From: CAVPDE01 sp963702565
Lineage (GTDB): Bacteria > Desulfobacterota > DSM-4660 > Desulfatiglandales > HGW-15
Assembly: GCA_963702565.1 (NCBI GenBank)
Contig: CAVPDE010000020.1
Coordinates: forward strand, 107,491 to 171,490
Direction: 5' to 3'
Length of the DNA: 64,000 nucleotides
Shown here: positions 26,447-34,795 of the stretch, one piece after another
Layout of the letters: each line of letters begins with the position of its first letter
How positions within the stretch are numbered: position 1 is the first letter of the stretch
Notes under the pieces: model-generated
The model's database searches: none
What the model saw: the letters and a program-made list of their open reading frames with translations, nothing else
What the model was told of the DNA's origin: nothing
Program-made: the position numbers and the translations under genes

Positions 26447-26773
26447 GTTCAAAAGTGTCTGCATGGTGCCTGTCCACCCAGGACAGGGCTGGGGCCTTTT
26501 CTTGCGTTCCAAGGGCTCCCGGCCTGCTCATTTCAAGGAGTTGCGGACGGGTGATGCCCGCCCGCTTCGCCTGACGGCTCGCAATTCGGCGGGCAGTGCC
26601 TCCCCCCTCGCTGTTCCCCTCGCTGTCGCTCGGGGCCATCGGGTCCCCCATTCCGTAACTCCCTGAAATGAGGAAGGCCTCCCGCCAGTCACTCCAGAAA
26701 AGGTCCCAACCCTGTCCTGAGTTCATCTCGATGTTAGGAGTCTTTCTGGAAGCCCATGCAACCACTTTTGAAC
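26447..26773. mobile_element. MITE-like long-hairpin element, copy 2 (327 bp)
   Basis: Same ends as copy 1 (GTTCAAAAGTGTCTGCAT at the left, ATGCAACCACTTTTGAAC at the right, 16 of 18 pairing) and same orientation. The middle stem is conserved (26481-26501 with 26697-26717). The inner stem, however, has an unrelated sequence that is still self-complementary: CTCATTTCAAGGAGTTGCGG at 26527-26546 pairs with its near-exact complement at 26653-26672. AACACCAAA follows the right end in both copies. Confidence 0.8.
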
Positions 26774-26821
26774 AACACCAAAAAGTCAAGGGAATGAAGG
26801 AATACTCATTCTGAGAGAGGG

Positions 26822-26986
26822 CTACTTGATTGAAATCGGTTTGTGCAACCACTTCTTGTCATCCGCTACCCGTCCGCATTTTTCGCAGAGGAATTTTGGC
26901 TGTTTGACGATATCCATGAATTCATCGAGTTTTTCAGCCAGACGATCTTCCTTCCACTTGCAAAGCTTTTTTTCCTTTTCTGCCAT
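26822..26986 (-). CDS. 54-residue CxxC zinc-ribbon-like protein
   Basis: A short frame starting at ATG 26986, with an excellent GGAAGGAGAT ribosome site. It encodes MAEKEKKLCKWKEDRLAEKL, then DEFMDIVKQPKFLCEKCGRV, then ADDKKWLHKPISIK and a stop. The CEKCGR knuckle plus an earlier Cys and a later His suggest a small metal site of the zinc-ribbon kind. The ribosome site and codon pattern support a real gene. It lies directly downstream of the CYTH gene on the same strand and may be co-transcribed with it. Function unknown; membership in the polyphosphate island is the only functional hint. Confidence 0.72.
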   Translation of the reverse strand: MAEKEKKLCKWKEDRLAEKLDEFMDIVKQPKFLCEKCGRVADDKKWLHKPISIK

Positions 26987-27067
26987 CTCTTATCTCCTTC
27001 CGATTAAGTGTTCTTTCCGCCTCTCCAGCCAACCCTGCCGGACCTGAAAGGTCAAAGCAGGCAACAA

Positions 27068-27526
27068 CTACCACTTAGTATAAGGCTTTTTGACCAGGTT
27101 GGAATTGAAATAGCGTGGATCTCCGGTGACCTCTTCCCCCACCCATTCCGGCTTAGGGAAGGGTTGATCTTCGCTCTCCAATTCCACTTCAGCAATGATC
27201 AATCCCAGGTTTTCCCCGAAGAATTCGTCGATTTCCCAGACGACTCCCCCCTCCTCCAACCGATAACGGTCTTTCTCGATCAGAGGCTTCTCGCAGAGGT
27301 TCAGCAATTCCTTTGCGTCCTCGTAGGGGATCTCGTATTCGAATTCCGGGCGGGTTGCTCCAACCGCCATTCCCTTGATCGTCAAGTAGGCCTTGCCCCC
27401 TGCGGTGCGTACACGGACCGTTCTCCCTTTTGCAGTACTCAAAAACCCCTGACGCACCCTCGTGGCACTGGCGCGGCGCCAGGCAGATCCTTTGATCAGA
27501 AACTTCCTTTCGATTTCCCTGGCCAT
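27068..27526 (-). CDS. CYTH domain protein (triphosphate tunnel metalloenzyme)
   Basis: A compact CYTH protein of 152 residues. It opens with the defining ExExK motif in MAREIERKFLI and continues with QGFLSTAKGRTVRVRTAGGKAYLTIKG, EFEYEIPYEDAKELLNLC, IEKDRYRLEEGGVVWEIDEFFG and LIIAEVELESEDQPFPKPEWVGEEVTGDPRYFNSNLVKKPY. The alternating Glu and Arg/Lys residues line the tunnel that binds triphosphates. Bacterial short CYTH proteins of this kind usually hydrolyse inorganic tripolyphosphate. Start at 27526 is set by GAGAGGG just upstream; the longer frame would begin inside the MITE-like element. A polyphosphate-related role fits the neighbours. Confidence 0.92.
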   Translation of the reverse strand: MAREIERKFLIKGSAWRRASATRVRQGFLSTAKGRTVRVRTAGGKAYLTIKGMAVGATRPEFEYEIPYEDAKELLNLCEKPLIEKDRYRLEEGGVVWEIDEFFGENLGLIIAEVELESEDQPFPKPEWVGEEVTGDPRYFNSNLVKKPYTKW

Positions 27527-27602
27527 ATCCCTCTCATGTTCACAATTGAATTCCTGGCGGCACGGTTGCGTCCGATCCGCCAGTGGAACGCATGATTTTT
27601 TT

Positions 27603-27890
27603 AACAGTTTAGCTCTTTGAAATGAAACACAGAAAAAGGCCACGGGGTCCCTCCAAAAACAGAACAACGAAGACGCCACACCTCAGTGGCAAGCTCCAGG
27701 TCATGGGTGAGGCGGGCGGAGGGCTACAGGGAGACTCGCCATGTAACACCCCGCTGGCAGGTGTCGGTGAAACCTCGCCGCCCGCCTTCGCTGCCCCTTA
27801 TCTGCAGAGTCTTTCCCGCACACTCTTCGTTTTCTGTTTTGAGAGAGACCCCCATGGCCTGAGCCATCCATTTCAAAGAGCTAAACTGTT
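27603..27890. mobile_element. MITE-like long-hairpin element (288 bp) between CYTH and parA
   Basis: Perfect 22-bp inverted ends (AACAGTTTAGCTCTTTG... at 27603-27624, complement at 27869-27890). Inside are further pairing arms: GGCCACGGGGTC near 27638 with GACCCCCATGGCC near 27847, AAACAGAACAACGAAGA near 27657 with TCTTCGTTTTCTGTTT near 27824, and GGCGGGCGG with CCGCCCGCC at the core. No gene is supported inside. GATTTTTT occurs close to both ends and may be a target duplication. Its right end contributes the 3' end of the ParA gene. Confidence 0.75.
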
Positions 27891-28626
27891 ACGATTTTTT
27901 TAACTTTGTCCCAAAGGCTTTGATACGACTTTGAGGCCGCTGACCCGGGAGAGAAGGCCACAACCGGTTCGCGGTGCAGTCCCATTTTTTCGACTTGGGC
28001 CAGATAAGGAATAGGGCTTTCCAAAAGTTCTTGATCGTCTCCGGCGCTGTGGCGATCAGTTCCTGGTGCATTTTCTTGTGACCGTCGACCATGGAAAAGA
28101 ATACGTAAATCCTGGCCTCATCAAAATCTCTTTTCTTGCAGAAAGACAACAATTGTCGATAGGTTCGCAAAGACAGCGTCGTCGGTATCAGCGGCACAAG
28201 GGTAAAGTCGGCAGCGGTGAATATATTTTCGGCCAGAACACTGATCGTGACCGGGCAGTCCAGCAGGATGAGGTCGTAGTCGTCCTTGAAAGGGGCCAAT
28301 ATTTTTCTGAGCCTTTTTTGGGGATGCTTGAGTTGATTAAACCTTATGTCCAAGTTGCGCAGAGAAAAATCGGCCGGCAGCAAATCCAGATTTTCATAAT
28401 CCGTGCGTTTGACGCTCTTGAAAACCTGCTTGCCCCCTTTGAGCAAGCCCTTGGCCCCGGATCTCAGTTTGGGTTTGACCCGAAAATAGAACGTTGCGGA
28501 ACCTTGCGGGTCCAGATCGCAGAGAAGGGTTTTCATGCCGGTTCGCGCTGCCAGGTAGGATAGATTGACTGCCGCAGCGGTCTTGCCTACGCCTCCTTTG
28601 TTGCTGTAGATGGCCAGTGTTGTCAT
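27881..28626 (-). CDS. ParA/MinD-type ATPase of the polyphosphate island (one frame break)
   Basis: A ParA-family ATPase of about 245 residues. The deviant Walker A KGGVGKTAAAVNLSYL is at residues 10-25, CDLDPQGSATF holds Walker A', and DYDLILLDCPVTISVLAENIF Walker B. The C-terminus is out of frame as written. Adding one A at about 28028 restores a family-like ending, PETIKKLLESPIPYLAQVEKMGLHREPVVAF, that runs to a TAG at 27881, inside the MITE end. Without the correction the frame stops at 27889. It overlaps the CYTH-CHAD gene by ATGA. There is no ParB partner; ParA-like proteins of this kind often position protein or storage bodies. Confidence 0.85.
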
Positions 28627-30183
28627 GGGTCGCTCAGAGGTGTTTGCACCGTGAAAAGATTTTGAAACAATTCCTTGTTTGCAGGCGCTGCAAAATCCGC
28701 AAAGGTTTCGGCAAAGGCATTTCTAACGATCTTCCGGTCTCCTGCCAATGCCCCGACCAGGCTGCCGATTGCCAAGAATACTTTTTCCGACTGGCCACGG
28801 GTTACGGGCAGCTGCGTGGCGACGGTCATAAGATATTCTTCCTGCACCCGTAGGTCATTGAAGTCCCCCAGGTTGTCTTGCAGCCTCTTCAATTGTTCAA
28901 TCAAGGCTATTTATGGTTTCCGGGTGAAACAGGCTGGCGAAAAACTCCATCAGATATCGCAGTTTTTTGCAGTGAATTCTCAGGACATGCAGCATCCGAT
29001 CATCGGTGCTTTCCGAGATCTTGTTGCCCGCTTTTACAGCGCTCTGGTATTTCTTGAGGATTCTTTTTCGCGCCAGAGTGATTGCCGGAACCCCGGCATT
29101 CGCCGCAGCCGGGGAATCCTGTGGTGATGTGTCTAGGAATGCTTCCCAATCCTTGAGAACCGTTGCAACCCGTTTAGATTTCAATCCGCGAATGACTTTC
29201 TGGAAAGCCTCTGAGCGTTTCTTCCGCAAATAGTCGAACAAGGGCTCGATGTCTTTGCGCAAGACCGGTGCAACCTTTGCTTTATATGCCGTTTCCTTGA
29301 GAAGGCAGACATCCAGGTCCCGCAGCTCATTGGTGAGTTGACCTACAAAGGCGAAATCTTTCTTAAAACGTTCGGTGGTCTCCGCCGGGAAGACCGATCG
29401 AATTTGACCCAGTGCAGCGCGGGTTCTGCGGACAGCCACCCGGAAATCATGGATGAATTCCGTATCGATGTCCTTCTCGATGTGGACGGCGTTGACCTGT
29501 AGGACTCGCAACAAAAACCGCAAAATGACCTTTGCCGCCTCATCTGCGCGCACAGCCGGGTCGAGCTGAAAGGCCAGTTTGGAAGAGTAGCTGCCCGGGG
29601 TTTTATCAGAGGCCTTCAGTCCTTTGAAATAAATCTCATCTTCCGTGCTAACGGTAAGCCCCGCTTGTTCGAATCTTCGGGCTATTCTCTGAAAGTGTTT
29701 GGAATAGCCTCTCACCGGCTCCAGCCACAAATGAGCCGCGAGCGCGGGCGCCTTTCTGTCGCGGGAAGATCGAATCTCTTCATAGACCAGGCGCACGACG
29801 GTTTTTCCCTCCTGATCCAAGAGCCTATAAGGCCTGGATAGGGAATGGATTTCAGCGAGCTTCAAAAGTGCGCGCACGTCAATGACCGCTGCCAACTGTT
29901 CTTTCAATTTGCCAGGGGGAAACTCCCAAATAAAAACGGGTACAGAGGGAATGGTAACGCTGTAAAGTATTTCTCTCTCGGACAGTTTGCGTAGGTGCAG
30001 CTTGTCGCCGCTGCTGTATAAAACGAGGGACTTATTGAACAAGCGCCAGTCGAAGGTATCATAGATCCGGACGGTTTCAGTCTTACCACGCTCTTTTTTG
30101 ACCACATAGGGATCGGACGATTCATTAATGAATTGTTCGATATCATATTCACCCGGCAGATTGAATCGAGTAGGATCAACCAT
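28623..30183 (-). CDS. CYTH-CHAD domain protein (one frame break)
   Basis: About 519 residues after joining two frames. The N-terminal third (DTFDWRLFNKSLVLY, KLHLRKLSEREILYS) is a CYTH-like domain. From about residue 240 a CHAD domain follows, with conserved His and Arg in EFIHDFRVAVRRTRAALGQIRSVF, ELRDLDVCL and VLRIHCKKLRYLMEFFASLF. The frame ends at NSLD*; deleting one base at about 28902-28904 continues as SLIEQLKRLQDNLGDFNDLRVQEEYL, a standard CHAD ending that runs to 28623. CHAD is a polyphosphate-binding helical domain that targets proteins to polyphosphate granules. The start overlaps ppk1, and the stop overlaps parA. Confidence 0.88.
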
Positions 30184-32403
30184 GGCTTGTCGGTTTACTC
30201 ACGAGTGTGTCTTTCCTTGGGCATGCTTTCCGACCAGAAAGCCGGCGGCGACCGCGTTTCGGAGCGGAGACATGTTTTTCAGGATGCGCGCTGGAAAGAT
30301 CTATGAACACTTTTTGAGCCGCTCGACATTCCGCGCGTTTCCCGTGATGACGAAGGACGTAGCAGGCTGTCGGGTTGCATATCCCATGCCGAGCAGTTGT
30401 CGTTTTCAAATACGCTCAGGATCTGCTCCAACTCCTCTTTGATATGGGGATCCTTCACAGGCATGATGCACTCCATGCGGCTGAAAAGGTTGCGCCGCAT
30501 CCAGTCGGCCGAGCCGATGAAGAATTCGGGATTGCCCCCATTTTCAAAACGATAAATGCGCCCGTGCTCCAGGAAGCGGCCGATGGTACTAAAGACGCGG
30601 ATGTTCTTGGACAGGCCTGGAACCCCCGCACGCAGGCAGCAAAGACCGCGAACATTGAGACTGATCGGCACGCCCGCCAGGCCGGTACGATAGAGTTCGC
30701 GGATAATGCGCGGATCCTGCAGCTGATTCATCTTGGCGCGAATGCCGCAAGGGCGCCCTTTTTTCTTATGCTGAATCTCGCGTCGAAACAACTTGGTGAA
30801 GCGCCTGAACATATTGTCGGGAGCAACAAGAAGCCTTTTGTAGCCGGGTGACTTTACGGCGCCTGTCAGCTCGTTGAACAGGGTCGCGACTTCGGTCCCC
30901 AGTTCCGGATCGCAACTGAGAATGCCCAGGTCTTCGTAGATCCGGGCAGTGCCGGGGTGGTAGTTGCCCGTTCCCACATGGAAATAGTGACGAATGCCGT
31001 CCTTCTCCGCGCGCACGACCAGGGCGGCTTTGACATGGGTCTTTAGTCGCTCCATTCCATAAACGACATGCACCCCGGCCCGCTCCAGCCGCTTGCCCCA
31101 GGACATATTGGACGCCTCATCGAAGCGCGCGGTGATCTCCACCAGCGCAGACACCTGCTTTCCCCGCTGCGCCGCTTCCATCAGAGTCCGGAGCACCGGC
31201 GAATCGCTGTTGGTACGATAGACCGTCAGCTTGATCGCCAACACCTGCGGGTCAATGGCCGCACTGCGCAGGAAATGGAGAGTGGAGCTGTCGAAGCTGT
31301 GGTAAGGATGGTGCAGCAGAATATCGCCTCGACGGATTTCACTGAATATCTCCGCGGGCTTGTCAGGATTCAGGCGGCGCAGTCTAGGGTGGCTTACGGG
31401 CTCATGGGGCGGATCGCGCAGCTCCGGGTAACCGTTCACTCGGAATTTCATTAAATCAGCCAGACCCAGCAGCCCCTGTGTCGATTCAAGATCCTTTATG
31501 TCCGCCTTGAGCTGCTTGGCAATCCAACGCTGAAGCTTTTCCGGCATTTCTTCGCTTACCTGGAGTCTCACGACGCCCGCAAACTTCCGGGCTGTCAGCT
31601 CGTTGGTTACCATGGCGATGATGGAGCCTGGTATGAGGTCGGCTTCCGGTCCGTCCAGGATGTTCTCGCTCCCACGGGTCATCCTTGGCAATGCGGGTGA
31701 CGCGGAAAAAATAACACTCGAGGCGATGGGCCTTGTGAAACAGCAGGTTGAGGTTGGAGGCGATCACCTGCTCTAAAGGAACAAAACCGGGATCCTTGGG
31801 CAGCGGTACCCAGCGCGGGAGGTTCGTCGGCACTTTGACCCGAACAAAACGGTTTTGTTTCTTCTTGGCATCCTTGACGATCACCGCAAGGTTCAGTCCG
31901 AGGTTGGCTATGAATGGAAAGGGATGGGAAACGTCTACGGCAAGCGGTGTCAGGACAGGAACCACGGATTTGCGGAAATACCGCTTCATTTGAGAAGACT
32001 GCTTTTTGTTCAGATCCTTGTAATCCAGCACCGGTATCCCGGCCTTGGCCAAGGCCGGCAGCAGGTTATCATGCACGAGCCGCGAAACAAGGCGGCTCTG
32101 CTGATGCAGCTCAATTCGGCAGGCCCGCAGTTCCTCTTCCAAACTCAGCCCGCCGCGGGAGGGTTTCTCTTTTTTCATCCTGCGCTTGAGCCCGCCCATG
32201 CGTTTCATGGCAAATTCATCGTGAAGCATCCCCATGATGCCTGCAAACTTGATACGCTCAAGCAGGGGCAAGTCAGGATCCTCAACCTGCGCGAGAACGC
32301 GCCGGGCGAAACTGAGCCAGCTTAACTCTCGATTGATCAGGGCAGCCGTTGAATCAAGCTTGATTCTTTTTGCTTTTGGAGCGATTTTCGTCCCCTTTTT
32401 CAT
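30176..32403 (-). CDS. ppk1: Polyphosphate kinase 1 (two frame breaks)
   Basis: Polymerises the gamma-phosphate of ATP into polyphosphate. About 740 residues when three frames are joined. The N-terminal part (INRELSWLSFARRVLAQVEDPDLPLLERIKFAGI, PVLTPLAVDVSHPFPFIANLGLNLAV) ends at about 31677, where removing one C from CCC gives DDRGSENILDG and the core frame. The core holds HHPYHSFDSST, KLTVYRTNSDSP, RFDEASNMSWGKRLERAGVHVVYG, the catalytic His of LKTHVKAALV and the second His region HVGTGNYHPGTARIYEDLG. Near the end, AWDMQPD breaks again at about 30366; the corrected frame continues CYVLRHHGKRAECRAAQKVF to 30176, overlapping the CYTH-CHAD start. It is the first gene of the minus-strand ppk1-chad-parA operon. 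Confidence 0.92.
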
Positions 32404-32911
32404 AGACCCATCCTTGACGGCACCAATGCAGTTGAAAAAGTTGCCGGCCCGGGTTCGAACCTCCGCCTCATGCTTTTCTGTACCCTATGAGTGCTCTTTG
32501 TCCTCAAACAGCGATGAGACGATTGAAACATAAGCCGGGGGATGAAACAATTCAAGAACTCTAACAAAATCAGGGCAAAGATGCAAGGCGAGGAACGTCA
32601 CCACGGAAGGGGGACGTTTTGCGCTTTTTCCATTCTTCTGGTATGATTCAAACCACTTCCATGAACAACCCTCGATCTTGACACGATTCAAGATCGGTTC
32701 GCGGTATTGTTTGCCAAGCACTAGCCCGACGGTACAGGGTGTGTTATGCGACAACCCTATAAGATGTTGATTTCGAGCAGAACTTTCGTCTCTGCACATG
32801 CGAAGCATTTACGAAAGTTGACATCCTGTGTTATCTGGAAGATGGACTCAAAAGCGGTTTTATCTGGAAACCATATGTACAGAGATTTGGTCAAATAGAA
32901 AAGGAGACGAA
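32404..32911. other. 508-base gene-free stretch between ppk1 and hicB
   Basis: No gene is supported. It holds two short inverted repeats, GATCTTG/CAAGATC at 32674-32695 and AACTTTCGT/ACGAAAGTT at 32781-32819. A direct repeat TTATCTGGAA at 32831-32840 and 32860-32869 lies just upstream of hicB and may bind the HicB antitoxin. Confidence 0.45.
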
Positions 32912-33130
32912 ATGAAAGCAGAATTCACAGCAATCATCGAACCCGCACCGGAAGGGGGCTACTGGGCGATTTGTCCCGAGGTACCTGGCGCCAATGGACA
33001 GGGTGAGACGATAGAGGAAACGAAGAATAGTCTGCGGGAGGCTATTCAACTAATCCTGGAAGACCGCAAGGCAGACATACTTCGAGGATTGCCCGAGGAT
33101 GCCATTCAAGAAAAGGTGTTGATTGGATGA
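32912..33130 (+). CDS. hicB: HicB family antitoxin
   Basis: The 72-residue protein has the partial RNase H-like fold of the short HicB type: FTAIIEPAPEGGYWAICPEVPGANGQGETIEETKNSLREAIQLILEDRK. Start at 32912 is fixed by AAGGAGACGAA; the longer frame lacks a ribosome site. There is no C-terminal DNA-binding domain, as in many short HicBs. Its stop overlaps the hicA start by four bases. The order antitoxin-toxin is the reverse of E. coli hicAB but common in other phyla. Confidence 0.9.
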   Translation: MKAEFTAIIEPAPEGGYWAICPEVPGANGQGETIEETKNSLREAIQLILEDRKADILRGLPEDAIQEKVLIG

Positions 33131-33351
33131 AGCGTCGAGACCTGGAGCGTAGATTGAGAATAGCTGGGTGTTATTTGAAGAGGGAAGGGACTTCACATTC
33201 CCTTTGGATCAATCCGAAAAATGGTGTAATGGAAGCGGTCCCCAGACACATCGAAATCAAAGAACCATTGGCATATCAGCGATCTCCCTTCGCCTGCGAC
33301 GCTGGCAGCGAACATTGGATGAAGCTCCCCTTAGCACGCTGCGGGGCTTGA
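33127..33351 (+). CDS. hicA: HicA family mRNA interferase toxin (C-terminus aberrant)
   Basis: The first 48 residues match HicA: MKRRDLERRLRIAGCYLKREGTSHSLWINPKNGVMEAVPRHIEIKEPLA, with the catalytic His in GTSHSLW. The family normally ends with a further 12-15 residues of the type ARKICRDLGIP. Here the frame continues as YQRSPFACDAGSEHWMK instead, while another frame at the same place reads ISDLPSP. A single-base error or a real frameshift near 33270 is therefore likely, and the last 25 residues should not be trusted. Confidence 0.75.
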   Translation: MKRRDLERRLRIAGCYLKREGTSHSLWINPKNGVMEAVPRHIEIKEPLAYQRSPFACDAGSEHWMKLPLARCGA

Positions 33352-33534
33352 GCGCAATTGCGCCGAAGCTCGCGTCGCTCTTCTATCGGGCCGAAGCCGT
33401 TGGCGAAGTCAGACTCTCTTTGCAGCAAGTTCCAGGGTATCCCGGCGAAGGCGAATGAACAGGAAAATCAGACAATCGGACACTCCTGACGGCGCGCCGC
33501 CTAAAACTCCCTTATGGACTCCGGCTTTACGAAC

Positions 33535-34608
33535 TCATCTTCTTATCTCTTTTGGTTCCTGTCCTTCACGGAGCTGTGCTCCCAACCTGATTAACATGTC
33601 GTGGGTTATCATTTCATGAGACACAAGGGAGCCGCCGAGGGACGAGAACATCTCCCTGGCTCTGCTCGCCCAGACATGTTCCAGGATGAGAAGGAGTGCG
33701 GAATGGCCAGGAGGCAGCTCTTCTGCCATCTTCTGGAGATGCCTCTCGGAGATACCCGAGGCATCCGCGGCAGCCCCCTCTCCTGCAAGGTCAGGCCTTC
33801 CTGCCACCAGTCCTATCAGGTAGCCGATGACGGTATTCATCTCGACTGCCTCTTCCTCGTCCAGATCGCCGCCTTCTAGAACAAAGACATCCCCCTCGCG
33901 GTCTTTTACAAGCACGATATAGGCAACCGGTCTGAGGAGATCCCTGTTCAGGATGCTCTTCAGCCGCTTCATCACATCGATGGGGAGAAGCTTGCCTTCA
34001 AACCTGATGTTGACCAACTGCAGGAAGCCAAACTTGGCAAGATCACTTTCCGTAACATGCATGGCGCCCAACGGATGACGCTGTGGGGGGGTATCCCCTG
34101 AGATAAACACCCCGAGGTGAACCTGTTTTTTCTTGTCGGCTGATGTTATTCCGCGGACATTATGCCAACTTTCCTCGAAGAGCCGATGGGAGACAAAAGC
34201 GCTAGCCCGCTTGGCAAAAGGATCCTGGTAGTAGACGTACTTGTTGTCCATGCCCAGCACGACAAAGTAATGGTCGTCTTCCCAATCCTCCTGGGCGGAC
34301 TTATCCGAGTTCTCACGGCTCCTCCAGGCCTGGCCGCACACGATGACCGGCATGCCTTTTGTAAGCGCAGCATGGAGGTCCGGAAGGGTGAGGTTCTCCT
34401 GCACTTCTGCGTTAAAGCCCAACTCGCGGGCAACCCTCACGATGTCTCCGACGTAGGTCCCGGTCTCAGGACTGGTATTGAGCCGCTGCATCAGCTCCTG
34501 TTCTTCAACATCCTTTCCCCAGTAGCTCAGAACGGCCTGTAGGGCCGATGCGCCGCAGGAATACTCGGTGCTCTGGCGGGTACTGGTGAGCAGTGGAAAT
34601 CTCTTCAT
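33535..34608 (-). CDS. C39-like peptidase domain fused to a C-terminal domain of unknown function
   Basis: A 357-residue two-part protein starting at ATG 34608, with AGGGAGG upstream. Residues 1-170 are a papain-like C39 domain: STRQSTEYSCGASALQAVLSYWG has the catalytic Cys, TGTYVGDIVRVARELGF follows, and DDHYFVVLGMDNKYVYYQDPF has the catalytic His and Asp. There is no transmembrane or ATPase part as in bacteriocin exporters, and no signal peptide. From about residue 230 the protein changes to a segment (RPVAYIVLVKDREGDVFVLEGGDLDEEEAVEMNTVIGYLIGLVAG, ALLLILEHVWASRAREMFSSLGGSLVSHEMI) resembling DUF1269/DUF6325-type proteins. The combination is unusual; the substrate is unknown. Confidence 0.75.
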   Translation of the reverse strand: MKRFPLLTSTRQSTEYSCGASALQAVLSYWGKDVEEQELMQRLNTSPETGTYVGDIVRVARELGFNAEVQENLTLPDLHAALTKGMPVIVCGQAWRSRENSDKSAQEDWEDDHYFVVLGMDNKYVYYQDPFAKRASAFVSHRLFEESWHNVRGITSADKKKQVHLGVFISGDTPPQRHPLGAMHVTESDLAKFGFLQLVNIRFEGKLLPIDVMKRLKSILNRDLLRPVAYIVLVKDREGDVFVLEGGDLDEEEAVEMNTVIGYLIGLVAGRPDLAGEGAAADASGISERHLQKMAEELPPGHSALLLILEHVWASRAREMFSSLGGSLVSHEMITHDMLIRLGAQLREGQEPKEIRR

Positions 34609-34670
34609 GGATAGTAATACCTCCCTTGCAAAGCCTTGCGCGAGCAAGTTGGTGAAAAACACCTACTGTT

Positions 34671-34795
34671 CAGGCTGCTCAAAAACGGCCAGATGCAAGG
34701 CACCCGAAATTCCGAAGAGTGAGGCGTACATTGGAGTACGCCGCAACGATGAGGAATGACGGTAACGCCGCAGATGGGCGTTTTTCAGCAGCCTG
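34671..34795. mobile_element. Short MITE-like repeat with CAGGCTGCT ends (125 bp)
   Basis: The left end CAGGCTGCTCAAAAACGGCC and the right end GGGCGTTTTTCAGCAGCCTG are inverted repeats; the interior contains GAGTGAGGCGTACATTGGAG. I recognise this as a dispersed family common in Desulfobacterota genomes. It touches the stop codon of the M20 peptidase gene exactly and lies downstream of a convergent-free gap to the C39-like gene. Confidence 0.8.
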
